Positions 1 through 10,339 of a stretch of 64,000 nt of DNA are shown one piece after another. Numbering within the stretch: position 1 is the first letter of the stretch; each line of letters starts with the position of its first letter. The position numbers and the translations under genes were made by a program. Origin of the DNA: Limnanthes douglasii subsp. nivea (taxonomy: Eukaryota > Streptophyta > Magnoliopsida > Brassicales > Limnanthaceae); contig JAUPFV010000004.1 of the NCBI GenBank assembly GCA_036936605.1, forward strand, positions 135,851,473-135,915,472, in the 5' to 3' direction. The notes under the pieces were generated by a model. It was not told the DNA's origin, did no database searches, and was given only the letters and a program-made list of their open reading frames with translations.

Positions 1-2239
1 GAGACTCATCCTTGCCTAAACATCGAAGTAAAGGTTTCGAAGCAGACCTTTTGTACAGCACCCCATCCAGTACCACATAGCCAAGGGATTTGTACTTTAT
101 TTTCTTGAGCAAGTGTTTATCCATAGGTAATATTCCATTTAAAATAAAGTTTAACAAGTCAAACCTCCAATCTCCTCGAGCGCACGTCGGATTATTTACC
201 ACCTCATCAACAACTTCACATTGCTCAGAATTCGATCTGATCGAAGGCGATGGTTGAGTTACAATCCATGGATATTCTTCTGAATAAGCCATCGTTGCCA
301 AAGAATCAGCCATAGTATTGTTTCCTCTTCGAATATGCTCCACTTCGACATTTTCAAACTGTGCCATCATCCCCCGAAGTTCTTGTAGGTACAAAACCAA
401 ACGCTCCTTTTTAGCTTCTGATACCCCTTTAACATGGTTAACTACCAACTGTGAATCTGTTTCCAAGCGCACAAACATTGCTCCACAAATCTTCGCTAAC
501 CGCAACCCTGCTAGCACAGCCTCATATTCAGCTTCATTATTTGAAGCATGAAAGCCAAATTTTATAGCTTGAAACATAAATTCCCCTGTTGGTGCCACCA
601 ATTCCACTCCTGCACTTGACCCTTTACTACTGGATCCCCCATCAGTTCGAATTGTCCACGTCGGATTCTCATTCACCTTTTCTGCATCTTTCTCTTCGGA
701 TCTGCTCGAATGAAACTCCACCAAAAAATCTGCTAAAGCTTGAGCTTTAATAGCTGTCCGAGGAGAAAATAGCACATCGAAATCCCCCAGTTCCACAGAC
801 CACTTTGTCATTCTTCCTGAAATGTCTGGTTTTTGTAAAACATTCTTTAATGGATATGAAGTTCGAACTACAATCGTATGTGCCTGGAAGTAAGGGCGCA
901 TCTTTCTTGCTGCCACTACTATACACAGTGCCAATTTTTCGAGCTTCAAATAACGTTTCTCGGCATCAACCAAACTTTTGCTGACATAGTAAACAGGCTT
1001 CGAAATTTTTGTGTCTTCACTGATCAAAACTGCGCTCACTGCATAATCTGACACTGCTATATATAAAAATAATTGCTCACCTTTCCGAGGCTTTGATAAT
1101 ATTTCAGGTGAGGACAAAAGATTTTTTATCTTCAAAAAGGCTTCTTCACAATCCGAAGTCCACTCGAAATTATTGGGTTTACGCAACACCTGGAAAAAAG
1201 GCAAGCACTTATCTGAAAAACGAGAAATGAATCTGTTCAGAGCTGCCAACCTGCCTGTTAACATTTGTACTTCTTTGATATTCCGAGGTGACGACATCGA
1301 TATCAGGGCCTTCAACTGTTCTGGATCCACCTCGATTCCTCTCTCACTAATCATATACCCCAAAAACTTGCCAGATCGGACTCCAAATGTGCATTTTTCT
1401 GGATTCAACTTCAATTGAATGGCTCTAAGATTCAAAAACGTTTCTTCTAAATCATCAATATGTTCATCATCACCTTTGCTTTTAACAAGCATGTCATCGA
1501 TGTACACTTCAATATTTCTCCCAATCTGCGAAGCAAACGCTTTATTCATCAGCCTCTGATACGTTGATCCAGCATTCTTCAATCCAAATGGCATTACTTT
1601 ATAGCAATGCAAACCTCTATCAGTAATAAAAGTTGTGCTTTCTTCATCATCCGGATTCATTCGAATTTGATTATACCCCGAAAACGCATCCATGAAAGTC
1701 AAAATTTTATTTCCCGAAGTGGAATCCACTAACTGATCTATTCGAGGCACTGGAAAAGGATCTTTTGGACAGGCTCTATTCAAATCTGTGAAGTCCACAC
1801 ACATTCGCCATTTTCCATTTTTCTTTTTTACTACCACCGGATTAGCCGTCCACCTCGGATAATTGGCCTCCCTAATATGCCCCATCTTGTATAACCGATC
1901 CACTTCGGCAACTATGGCCTCAGATTTCTCCAATGAAAAAGCCCTTCTTTTTTGGATAATTGGTTTGACCTTCGGATCAACCGCTAGGCTATGACATATG
2001 ATATTGCTTGGGACCCCTACTACATCTTCAGATCTCCAGGCAAACACATCCAAATTTTCAGACAAAAAATTCAACAACTTTTCCCGCATCGACAAAGATA
2101 ACAGAGTGCCAATTCGAAGTACCCTGCCATTATTAAAAGTAAATTCCTCTATTTCTTCATTGACCACTACAGAACTCGGGGTTGACCTCGGATCATCAAT
2201 TCCCTCGTCCGTTTCACTACAAGACAACCCCCCAAACTG
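1..2239 (-). CDS. pol (reverse transcriptase, RNase H, second RNase H, start of integrase), partial
   Basis: Directly after the gag-protease TAG the same frame encodes reverse transcriptase: KKNGKWRMCVDFTDLNRACP, the substrate-strand region MDAFSGYNQIRM, PFGLKNAGSTYQRLM, and the catalytic YIDDM box at about 1507-1493. Then come a gypsy RNase H (YYVSKSLVDAEKRY, near 970-1000) and a second RNase H with DGGSS, NNEAEYEAVLAGL and ETDSQLVV. The last visible residues (GVLYKRSASKPLLRCL, bases 64-17) begin the integrase region. I checked the frame at several points but not every codon; no stop was met where I read. There is no ATG close to the start, so pol would need read-through, reinitiation or a fused transcript. 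Product runs off base 1. Confidence 0.85.
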
Positions 2240-4702
2240 CTAACTTTCCATGAGATCATCAGAACTTTTACCACGTAACCTAAATGCAGCAGCATAACAT
2301 TCTCTTGCCACCTTTTGGTCACTTCGGACTACGCCAACTCTGTCCTCGACCACATACTTCAGACACTGATGAACTGTAGAAACTACAGCGTACATTTTGG
2401 CCAACCATGACCTCCCAAGAATAGCGTTGTAACTTGATGGACAATCCACCACCACAAAAAGTACCTGTACTTTCTTCTTGAAAGGCCCTTTTCCCAAGGA
2501 AATTTCACCTTCGAATTCACCTATTACAATTGCTGATGCGCCGGTAAACCCAATGATAGTCCTTTCTGATTTTTCTATTCGAGGTGGTGCAGTCAACCTA
2601 TCATACGTTGACTTAAAAAGCACATTAGCAGAACTTCCTGTGTCGATCAGCACGCGTCGAATCTCCACCCCACATACTTCTGCTCCAATGACCACCGCAT
2701 CCTCATGTGGCCCAGTAATGCCCCTCAAATCATCTCCATCGAATATTATAAAGGGCACATCCTTTCTGCTGCTTAGATGTGCCGATGCACCTCCCTCAAC
2801 TTGTCGTGTTAAATTTACTATATGCCTCTTCCTCGAATTATTGGTGTAGTTGGTCATCGAATCCCCTCCAAATATGGTTAATGATTCAAAAAAGGCACAC
2901 AGATCTCGAACACGTCCCTGACGCATCGGCTCATCTATCGACATTAACAAAAGTCGCCTGGGGTCTGGTTCGACATATTCCGAGGCTACATCGAAACCAT
3001 CTGCCTCACCTGCAACATCTAAAATCATTAACGCAGTTTCCTGCTTGGAATTGGGATTACCTCCTTTAGGAGCTGTTGTTTTGGCATTCTTCCTGACATA
3101 CTCCAGCAGCTTTCCATTTTCGATCAGAACTTGCATCTCCTTCTTCAGAGCAATGCAATCATTTGTATCATGGCCGACGTCCTCATGATACCTACAAAAT
3201 TTATTATTGCGCTCCTCCCTTGGCTTGTTGATAGCTGGTGGCTTTCTAAAATTGACTGTTCCTCTTGTTTTTTCATATATTGAAGCCACACTCTCAGTTA
3301 AATCTGCATAGTAATCCGGCCTCACCCACACATTCGACCTGGATCTATACTGCTGCTGGTTGTTAGAATTATGTTGATTATATCCCCCTTGATACGAGTT
3401 CGAGGCTCCTCGGTTAGAAACATTTTGATTGTTCTTCGGACGCGAGGTATTGTTGCTTGAGACGTTAGATTGTCCACTCCCCTTTTGAACAGTACTAGCA
3501 CCTCCTCGAACCCTCATCGATTCTTCGACCTTAATCTGGTCCTCAACCTGAGCCATAAGAGCTCCAAAAGTTAGCGCCCTGCGCCTCGTTGTCTCATCGG
3601 CTAAATCCCCAGGCAACAGCCCCTGCCTGAACGCTGCCATAGCCACACTTTCCTCACAGTCATCCAGCTCAGCCTTTGTTGACACAAACCTCTTGGTATA
3701 ATCCTTCAACTTCTCTCCCACAGCCTGCTTGCACTGTATTATCGTGTCCCCATTGGCTCTCATCTCCTTGCTTCCCACAAATTGTCTGCGAAAAGCAGTG
3801 TAGAAACTTCTAAAATTCGCAATTGATTCCTTAGGAATCTTATTAAACCATTTTAGCGCAGTTCCCTTAAACGTTTGAGAAAAAGCTCTACACACCAATC
3901 TATCATCATCTTCAAAATTAGTCATGTAGTTTTTAAATTGTTCTATGTGGTCATCGGGATCTTGAGTCCCATCGAACTTTTCAACTTTGGAAATATCAAA
4001 CCGCCTCGGTAGCGGTACAGATCTGATCTCCCTGACCAGTGGTGAGTCCCTCCAATCAACCCCCTGGACGTACTGGTCCTCATTTCTCATCCCCACAGTT
4101 GCATACAAGCTGGACTCACCTTCATATTTCCGAGGCGAACACCTCCGAGGCGAGTATTTCCGAGGTGAGTATACTCGCCTCTCTTTCTTCTTCCTTCCAT
4201 CCTTAAACGACTTAGCTGGCCGGAACTCACGCTCTGTTCCTCTTGAACGGCCTCGAGAACGTTCGTACCTTGGTGTCTCATCAGATTCAGAATCTTCAAA
4301 TTCCTCCTCATCACTAGAATTTTCATACAGTCGCCTTTGTAACTTTTCCTTCCTCTTCTTTATCCCGCTATACTCTTTTTTTTGCTCAGACCGTGTCCTA
4401 CGCAGCTCGTAGTGATCATCACCTTCATCCATCGACTGATCAGACTGATCATCATGATCACCTCCTGCTATCTTAGACCTAAGCCTAGCACCGTTATTAT
4501 CTCCTTTCTTTTTTACCAATTCGTCAAGCTCAGCCACCTTCCTAATCATTTCATTCATTTTTCCTTCAAAGTCAAATTGAACTGATTGAATTGGAACAGA
4601 TTTACCTGCCTCTTGCAAATCAGATTTCAGCGTCTCTATCACCTTGCGAACAGATGGATTGTCACCTTCCTCTGGATTCATCTCCGAACAGCGAAAAATC
4701 AA
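2240..4702 (-). CDS. gag-protease polyprotein of a Tat-clade Ty3/gypsy element
   Basis: This 820-codon open frame encodes the capsid precursor and aspartic protease of the element. The N-terminal ~230 residues are charged and rich in Arg, Ser, Asp and Glu, with repeated YSPRKYSPRR-type stretches. A retrotransposon gag domain follows at about residues 235-400 (FDGTQDPDDHIEQF, CRAFSQTFKGTALKWF). The Tat-type zinc knuckle CRYHEDVGHDTNDC lies near residues 504-517, and a retropepsin with the catalytic motif LIDTGSSANVLF near 683-694. Translation could also begin at the second ATG (4681, MNPEEG), which starts the family-like protein; upstream there are only seven extra residues. The frame ends in TAG at 2242-2240, but pol continues in exactly the same frame, so the stop may be read through or may be a recent mutation. 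No intron was needed to keep the frame open. Confidence 0.9.
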   Translation of the reverse strand: MIFRCSEMNPEEGDNPSVRKVIETLKSDLQEAGKSVPIQSVQFDFEGKMNEMIRKVAELDELVKKKGDNNGARLRSKIAGGDHDDQSDQSMDEGDDHYELRRTRSEQKKEYSGIKKRKEKLQRRLYENSSDEEEFEDSESDETPRYERSRGRSRGTEREFRPAKSFKDGRKKKERRVYSPRKYSPRRCSPRKYEGESSLYATVGMRNEDQYVQGVDWRDSPLVREIRSVPLPRRFDISKVEKFDGTQDPDDHIEQFKNYMTNFEDDDRLVCRAFSQTFKGTALKWFNKIPKESIANFRSFYTAFRRQFVGSKEMRANGDTIIQCKQAVGEKLKDYTKRFVSTKAELDDCEESVAMAAFRQGLLPGDLADETTRRRALTFGALMAQVEDQIKVEESMRVRGGASTVQKGSGQSNVSSNNTSRPKNNQNVSNRGASNSYQGGYNQHNSNNQQQYRSRSNVWVRPDYYADLTESVASIYEKTRGTVNFRKPPAINKPREERNNKFCRYHEDVGHDTNDCIALKKEMQVLIENGKLLEYVRKNAKTTAPKGGNPNSKQETALMILDVAGEADGFDVASEYVEPDPRRLLLMSIDEPMRQGRVRDLCAFFESLTIFGGDSMTNYTNNSRKRHIVNLTRQVEGGASAHLSSRKDVPFIIFDGDDLRGITGPHEDAVVIGAEVCGVEIRRVLIDTGSSANVLFKSTYDRLTAPPRIEKSERTIIGFTGASAIVIGEFEGEISLGKGPFKKKVQVLFVVVDCPSSYNAILGRSWLAKMYAVVSTVHQCLKYVVEDRVGVVRSDQKVARECYAAAFRLRGKSSDDLMES

Positions 4703-4786
4703 ACGAAATATGAAAATTCGAACGAAAAACTTAAAAAACGAGAACTCGAACGTTGATTTTTGATCTGTTGATCAAGGTATCCTCTC

Positions 4787-4804
4787 CCCTCCTTCTAGCG
4801 CCAA
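4787..4804 (-). promoter_or_regulatory. primer-binding-site region of the Tat element
   Basis: Two bases inside the end of the LTR, the element strand reads TTGGCGCTAGAAGGAGGG. Many plant gypsy elements have TTGGCGC at this place, followed by a G-rich stretch, as the tRNA primer site. I did not assign the tRNA. Confidence 0.5.
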
Positions 4805-4806
4805 TT

Positions 4807-5200
4807 TGGTGAGAAATTAAGTTGCAAAGAGTGAATTTAGAACTGAGAATCCACAGTGAGAATTTCCAAAAGTGAAAAGTACCTCTGAATATTTCATAAG
4901 TCAAAATAACCTTTTCAGCCTCCTTAAATAGGCAGGGTGAATTCGTTAGGAAAACGGTTACATATTAATATATTTATGATTTAAACCTTATGTTTTTCCT
5001 AAAGCCTAATTTAATCCTATATTTACAGAAATTATCATTTTAGCCCTTATTAATTACACTCAAGTCCCTAAGGAATATCTTTCCTTATCATGCACAACCC
5101 CCGGGTAATATTCAAAGAGTACCCATAAAATTAATATTATATAAAATAATATATTATCTAATATTATTTATAAAATTTTATTAATATTACAATACCAACA
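4807..5200 (-). repeat. 5' LTR of the Tat element
   Basis: In element orientation the LTR runs TGTTGGTATTG...TTTCTCACCA, about 394 bp, with the canonical TG/CA ends at 5200 and 4807. It lies immediately upstream of the primer-binding-like region and of gag. Its partner LTR is outside the window, so the boundaries rest on the TG/CA ends and on position, not on a repeat comparison. Confidence 0.6.
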
Positions 5201-5231
5201 TTATATATTAATTATTAAAAAACAAAAAAAC

Positions 5232-5489
5232 TATTAACATGCACATGTTCTACGTAGCATCTCAGTTACAAAGAGAGAAGTAGCCGCCAGGAAGCGGTTA
5301 GGGTTTTGTGTTTATTAGAGAATCTTTTTTTTTTATTATTATTTTCAAACCCAAGTGAGGCTCTCAATATATAGAGAACTTAAAGGCCTATACAAGGAAA
5401 CTTAATATACTGAATATTCTAACACTAAGTGTTTTTTCTCCTTGCAAAAGTGTGTCTCCTAGTTGCTCCATCAGCTATATATTCTAGCA
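5232..5489 (-). repeat. 3' LTR of the copia element
   Basis: About 258 bp, matching 9905-10158 nearly base for base. On the plus strand its left end reads TA instead of TG, a G-to-A change against the other LTR; its right end is ...TCTAGCA. It is shortly followed by the polypurine tract, which identifies it as the 3' LTR of a minus-strand element. Confidence 0.9.
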
Positions 5490-6281
5490 CTCCCCCTCAA
5501 GTTGTGTAGTGGGATCACCAATACCCAACTTGGATAAAACTGATTCGAATGTTCTTGCAGCAACCGCTTTTGTCAGGATGTCTGCCAGTTGGTCTTCGGA
5601 TCTAACAAACGGAAGTTCGACTGTCCCATCTTCAATCTTTTCTTTTATGAAGTGTCTATCTATTTCAACGTGCTTTGTTCTATCGTGTTGTATCGGGTTC
5701 TCCGAAATCTTAATCGCAGCTTTATTATCGCACATTAACTGAGTTGGACACTTCAGAGGGGATCCGATTTCTTTCATTATCTTCTTTAACCAAAGTATCT
5801 CGGTAATCCCCTTAACGATTCCTCTAAATTCTGATTCAGCACTTGACAGTGATACTACTTTCTGTTTCTTACTCCTCCAAGTTACCAAGTTACCTCCAAG
5901 AAGAGTAAAGTAGCCAGCAGTTGATCGCTTGTCGTTAGGATTCCCTCCCCAATCAGCATCTGTGAATACTTCAACATCAAGGTGTCCATTTTTCTTAAAA
6001 ATTATGCCTCTTCCTGGTGTGCCTTTGATATATCGAATAATCCTCATTACTGCCTCCATATAGTGTTCCTGAGGATGATGCATGAACTGGCTAACTACTC
6101 CCACCGCGTATGCAATGTCGGGTCGAGTGTGTGCCAGGTAAATCAATTTTCCCAGCAACCTTTGGTACCTTTCTTTACTCGCTGGTCTGGCCCCTTTAAT
6201 TATCTTTAGTTTGCGATTCACAACCATAGGAGTGTCATTTAGTTTGCAATCCACCATACCAACTTCAGCTAATAAATCCAA
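5484..6281 (-). pseudogene. copia RNase H and C-terminal reverse transcriptase
   Basis: The frame encodes the end of the copia reverse transcriptase (RYQRLLGKLIYLAHTRPDIA, VGVVSQFMHHP) and the RNase H domain: VFTDADWGG, STAGYFTLLGGNLVTW, SLSSAESEFRG, MCDNKAAIKISENP, HDRTKHVEIDRHFIKEK and the terminal LADILTKAV. It ends at the polypurine tract, the usual place. It is detached from the upstream reverse transcriptase block by a frame break near 6282-6312, so I call it part of a broken polyprotein. Confidence 0.88.
5490..5503 (-). promoter_or_regulatory. polypurine tract of the copia element
   Basis: On the element strand the bases just before the 3' LTR read ACTTGAGGGGGAG, a polypurine tract priming plus-strand synthesis in copia elements. 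It also overlaps the end of the RNase H frame. Confidence 0.8.
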
Positions 6282-6311
6282 TATATATTTCCGTTGGGAG
6301 ATATAAATCCC

Positions 6312-6825
6312 TCATCTTGACCTAAGAACCTTGATTCCTAGAAAATACTTCAATCCCCCAAGGTCTTTCATTTCGAACTCCTTGAAGAGGTTTTCCCTAA
6401 GAGAGCTAATTTCTTCTTCGTCATTCCCCGTTATAATCATATCGTCGACATATATTATAAGACAAGTGACTAATTCTCCTCTTTTTTTTGTAAAACAAGG
6501 TATGATCCCCATTACTTTGTTTGTAGCTATACTGCTTCATTGCCATTGTAAATCTCCCAAACCAAACACGAGGAGACTGTTTGAGCCCATATAATTCCTT
6601 TTTAAGTTTACATACCTCATTTTCTTGAAAACCATCAATGAACCCTTGTGGGGGTTCCATATATACCTCTTCTTCCAAGTCTCCATGTAAGAAAGCATTC
6701 TTTACATCAAATTGATGAAGAGGCCAATCTTTATTCGCGGCTATTGAAAGTAAAACTCTAATAGTGTCAATCTTTGCAACCGGAGAGAACGTTTCAGAGT
6801 AGTTTATACCATATGTTTGTGTATA
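6312..6825 (-). pseudogene. copia reverse transcriptase core, broken into overlapping frames
   Basis: Two overlapping short frames (6678-6421 and 6512-6312) together carry the copia reverse transcriptase core: VYMEPPQGF, CKLKKELYGLKQSPRVWF, the catalytic LIIYVDDMIITGND and MKDLGGLKYFLGI. Upstream, 6679-6825 still reads as YSETFSPVAKIDTIRVLLSI-like sequence and FDVKNAFLHGDLEEEVYM-like sequence. A stop near 6826 separates it from the preceding block, and a one-base shift in a T run near 6480-6490 breaks the frame. Confidence 0.85.
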
Positions 6826-7464
6826 TCATTTGGCAACCAATCTCGCCTTGTATCGCTCAATGGTGCCATCAGATTTATATTTTATATTAAACATCCATCT
6901 ACACCCGACTGCTTTCTTCCCTTGTGGTAACACACAATTCTCCCATGTACCATCTCTTTTTAGAGCTTCCATTTCGGTATTCATTGCCTCATGCCATTCA
7001 CTCACCTTCTTAGCTTCTTGAGTTGTTTTAGGGATTTGTTCAAAGAGAATAGTAGCTGAAAACGCCTTTGCAATCTTCGCCATTCCTCTCCTGTTAGTTT
7101 TTACCGAATATGTAAAAGCACGAGGAACGTGTTCCGGTGAATATCGGTCAGGAGGAACCCCTCTATTTTTTCTCGGGGGAAGAGTCGAAGTTTGAGTTTC
7201 AACAAATGAACTTCCTGAAATGTTATGGTCAATAGCATTTTGTGAATTATGACATTGTAAATTGTTTACCTCTTGATGAACATTTTCTTCGGCTGATTCG
7301 CTGGTAGTATACATGGCATATATTTTTTGTTGGACATTATCTTCGGGAGAATCATTGGTGGTAAGAACTGCCTCGTCAGTCTCCTTTATGTTGGAAGAGG
7401 CGTGTTCGGTGGCGCCATCTACCGACTCTGTCGGCACATCCTCAAAATAACTTTCATATAGCAA
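6826..7464 (-). pseudogene. copia linker between integrase and reverse transcriptase, plus RT N-terminus
   Basis: The first ~110 residues are acidic linker typical of the region between integrase and reverse transcriptase, ending in the RKNRGVPPDRYSPE block. The rest (EWHEAMNTEMEALKRDGTW, GCRWMFNIKYKSDGTIERYK, ARLVAK) is the N-terminal copia reverse transcriptase. A TAA at 7476-7474 separates it from integrase; the duplicated copy further right has TCA (Ser) there, so this stop arose after the duplication. Confidence 0.85.
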
Positions 7465-7481
7465 CCAATCGAGTTATTCAC

Positions 7482-8414
7482 TTACCTTCTCCCCCTGAGC
7501 ACGAATTGGTGGTCAAAAAAATAATCGGATTCTAAGAAGTCAGAGTCCATGGTGACATGGATTCGACAAGTAACCGGATTGTAACACCGATATCTCATTT
7601 GATGAACACCGTATCCAACGAATACACATTTTTCAGCACAAGGATTAAGTTTGTTTCGACTAGTTTTAGGGATATGAACAAACACCGAACAACCAAAGAC
7701 ACGAGGTGGTAAGGTCATAACAGATGGAATTGTAACTTGGGTGACAAGCACTTGTAATGGAGTTTTATTTCCTAGACATCGGGTTGGTAGACGATTTGCA
7801 AGATACGTAGTTGTAGCAAGAGCTTCTGGCCAAAGAGAATGAGGAACTCTAGATTCAATCATAATATCACGAGTTTTTTCAAGTAAAATACGATATTTTC
7901 GTTCTGAAGTACCGCTTTGTTGAGGTGTGTTTGGACAAGTGGTTTGATGGATAAGACCATTTGTTTTGAAAAAATTATGCATTGTTTGGTTGACAAACTC
8001 TGTTCCATTATCAGAACGGATCTGTATTTTTTTTTCAAATTGAGTCAAAATCATTTTGTAAAAACAAACAAATATTTCTTGTACTTCCGATTTATATTTC
8101 ATGAAGTGTATCCAAGTCATTCTTGAGAAATCATCCACAAATAAAACAAAGTATCTGATTTGATTATTAGTGGAATTTGGTGCTGGACCCCAAACATCAG
8201 AATGGATTAGCGAAAAAGCATAATCAACTCTAGTATTACTTTGATTAAATGAGACCCTACAATTTTTTGCAAGAATGTAGGTTTCACATCTCTCATGAAT
8301 GGAATTATTCAGAAAAAGGCTAGGAAACAAACTCTTAAGATAGCTAAAAGAAGGATGACCAAGTCGCCGGTGCCATAACCAAAGTTGCCTTTCGGTTGTT
8401 CCGTGAGCAAGCAT
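7482..8414 (-). pseudogene. copia integrase
   Basis: It starts with the gag-pre-integrase zinc-finger region (LWLWHRRLGHPSFSYL) and continues with the integrase core: first Asp in LIHSDVWGP, second Asp in IRSDNGTEF, and the catalytic Glu in SGTSERKYRILLEKTRD. The C-terminal region has ALATTTYLANRLPT and FGCSVFVHIPK, KCVFVGYG. The family usually has a second Cys pair after the His pair; here only CETY...NC remains recognisable. The frame ends early because one base is missing near 7503 compared with the duplicated copy (GAGATTGG there, GAATTGG here). Confidence 0.88.
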
Positions 8415-8456
8415 AGCATGTCCCTTATGAACTACCTCATCAACATAATAGAGACC

Positions 8457-8828
8457 TCATTGTTCAGTACCACGCCCAATGATCTCCTTCGTAAGAAAGT
8501 CCTGTAAAATGCAAAAAAATGGATACATAAGAACCACACAGTTGAGTTGTTTTGTCACTTGACTAACATATAATAACTTTAAGAATAGTGAAGGAATGTA
8601 GAGGCAGTTTTTAATTTCCATTTTTTCCGAAAAAATAATTGAACCTCCCCTTTTGACTTCACAAATTTCTCCACTAGCAGTCTCAATATGGGATTTCTTT
8701 GGAGATGACATGTCACCAAAGTCTTTAGGATCATAAGACATGGTGTCCGTAGCCCCACAATCAAAGATCCAATTTGTTGATTTTTCAAACCCTTTACCTC
8801 CAAGTTTTTCATAGGTGTTCGCCGCCAT
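8457..8828 (-). pseudogene. copia protease
   Basis: The frame carries the retropepsin active-site motif as IFDCGATDTM, where copia proteases usually have DSGATDHM, so Ser is replaced by Cys next to the catalytic Asp. Downstream SGEICEVKRGGSIIF and CLYIPSLFLKLLYVSQ match the copia protease fold. The frame was once continuous with gag upstream and integrase downstream; stops and shifts now separate them. Confidence 0.82.
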
Positions 8829-8975
8829 TCCTCCAAAACCAGTACCACTTCCTTGCTCATTTTTAGTCGGATCTTCACCGTCACTTGTTGACGAAGCCCG
8901 TTTGACATTAGATCTGAAACGCTAGTCATTTTTCTCCTTATGACCGTCCTCTCACCATTCTAGATAGCCAACCAG

Positions 8976-9829
8976 CTAGAAACATGTCTCTTTAATGTGT
9001 TTCTTCATCCCACAATGAGTGCAATACAACTTGGATTTATCTTCTTTCTCTTTGGATCGGAATTCAAACCTCTGTGCAGAATCTTTAGCAACCAAACCAA
9101 TTCCAATTTCAATCGAGTCACTATCAGAAGAACTTGATTTTAGTAAATTAAGTAGGGCCACTTCCCTTCGTATTATAGCATATGTTGTTTCCACGGAAGG
9201 AAGAGGATCCTTTTTCAGGATATCTCTCTTGACTGGTTCCATCTTGTCATTAATCGCCATTAGCAATTGATAGAGTCTTTGTTCTTGAGTCTTCTTATTG
9301 TAGATCTGAATGTCTTCTGGGTCTTTCATAGGGTTCGGATCTCGCCTATCTATAGACATCCAGATGTTCTGCAGTTTGTTCCACAAGTCTTCTAGTGTAT
9401 CGGACCCTTGCCTTAATGAATTAGCCCTCTTATGAAGGTCAGACACCTGTAACGAATCTGTACCAGAACTGTATGTGGTGGCTAACCCATCCCAGAAGGC
9501 TTTTGCAGTGGGATATTGCGAAACATTAACCAAGCTGGATTCAAGATTCTGGATAATCCGTGTGAAAACACGTTGATCATCTTGTTCCCACCTTGTATAT
9601 GTTTTGTCAGTTTGGATGGAGGTGTCGGCTCCCCTGTAATGTGAGAACCTCTCCCCCTTCCCCCAATTGCTTTCTTCATCAGGTTTGCCCATAGGGCATA
9701 GTTGTCACCACTGAGTTTAATCCCTAGGTATAAATTCTCGGGGTTAGTTGTTTGTTGTTGTGTTCCGAGACCATTTCTCAAAATGGCAGCAATCTGCATT
9801 GTTAATTCATCAGGGATTTGACTGACCAT
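8976..9829 (-). pseudogene. copia gag
   Basis: Translation would begin at ATG 9829-9827 (MVSQIPDELT). The first part (LSGDNYALWANLMKKAIGG) is the copia gag N-terminus, followed by the gag helical domain (RIIQNLESSLVNVSQYPTAK, FWDGLATTYSSGTD, LEDLWNKLQNIWMSIDRR) and a zinc knuckle CTHCGMKKHIKETC at about 8980-9025. A single T is missing in the run near 9615 relative to the duplicated copy (CAGTTTGG against CAGTTTTGG), shifting the frame; the two overlapping frames 9919-9482 and 9692-8976 are its halves. Confidence 0.87.
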
Positions 9830-9892
9830 GACTTCATTGCCAGTTGCCAGCCATCTTTGTTGACGATGTTCAGAATTCCCAGAATCACACGT

Positions 9893-9904
9893 GCTCTGAT
9901 ACCA
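9893..9904 (-). promoter_or_regulatory. primer-binding site, initiator tRNA-Met type
   Basis: On the element strand the bases directly after the 5' LTR read TGGTATCAGAGC, the classical plant copia site complementary to the 3' end of initiator tRNA-Met. Confidence 0.92.
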
Positions 9905-10158
9905 TGTTAACATGCACATGTTATACGTAGCATCTCAGTTACCAAGAGAGAAGTAGCCGCCGGGAAGCGGCTAGGGTTTTGTGTTTATTAGAGAATCTCT
10001 TTTTTTATTATTTTCAAACCCAAGTAAGGCTCTCAATATATAGAGAACTTAAAGGCCTATACAAGGAAACTTAATATACTGAATATTCTAACACTAAGTA
10101 TTTTTTCTCCTTGCAAAAGTGTGTCTCCTAGTTGCTCCATCAGCTATATATTCTAACA
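9905..10158 (-). repeat. 5' LTR of the copia element
   Basis: 254 bp with TG/CA ends (plus strand TGTTAACATGC...ATTCTAACA). It contains the Leu/Arg-neutral, T-rich terminator-like stretch shared by all three LTR copies in the window. At two sites (TTACC, CGCCGGG) it differs from both other LTR copies, so those changes happened in this copy after the duplication. Confidence 0.92.
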
Positions 10159-10339
10159 AAAATATTTTCTAATTATCAATAAATACAATATATTTTAAAA
10201 ATATCATTCTAATGTCTCTAATAAAATTCATAAAGATAATATTTCTGTTAATTCTTCTATTGAAGATCTCATTTAATGAAAGCTTCAAAAGATGGCTTAT
10301 TTACCTATCTGCAAATTTAAAAAAACTACAATAAATCTT

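Larger units (their letters stand above)
1..5200 (-). mobile_element. Ty3/gypsy retrotransposon, Tat clade, 5' part (continues off the left edge)
   Basis: The element reads right to left: 5' LTR (about 4807-5200), primer-binding region (4787-4804), gag-protease (4702-2240), then reverse transcriptase, RNase H, a second RNase H and the start of integrase running off at base 1. The Tat assignment rests on the second RNase H (motif NNEAEYEA near 520-547) after the usual gypsy RNase H, and on the degenerate gag zinc knuckle CRYHEDVGHDTNDC. The coding frame is the same at every point checked (start 4702, pol at 2239, YIDD at 1507-1496, second RNase H at 547, integrase start near 60). That makes this the best-preserved gypsy element here. 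The rest of integrase and the 3' LTR lie outside the window, so LTR age cannot be judged. Confidence 0.9.
5232..10158 (-). mobile_element. Ty1/copia retrotransposon, complete, inactivated
   Basis: The element has two LTRs (5' LTR 9905-10158, 3' LTR 5232-5489), a primer site complementary to initiator tRNA-Met (9904-9893) and a polypurine tract next to the 3' LTR. Order on the minus strand is gag, protease, integrase, reverse transcriptase, RNase H, which is the copia order. The reading frame is broken by a few stops and one-base indels. The LTRs differ by roughly eight substitutions plus a length change in a T/ATT run, by eye about 3%. Candidate 5-bp flanks are aaaac on the left and aaaat on the right, an imperfect target duplication. 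The element sits 31 bp from the LTR of the neighbouring gypsy element. Confidence 0.93.

Noticed and set aside
2478..2849. 123-codon plus-strand frame
   Set aside because: Antisense shadow of the protease region.
3987..4412. 141-codon plus-strand frame
   Set aside because: Antisense shadow of the charged gag N-terminus; unlike the antisense ORF at 62138 it has no TATA box, leader or family match.
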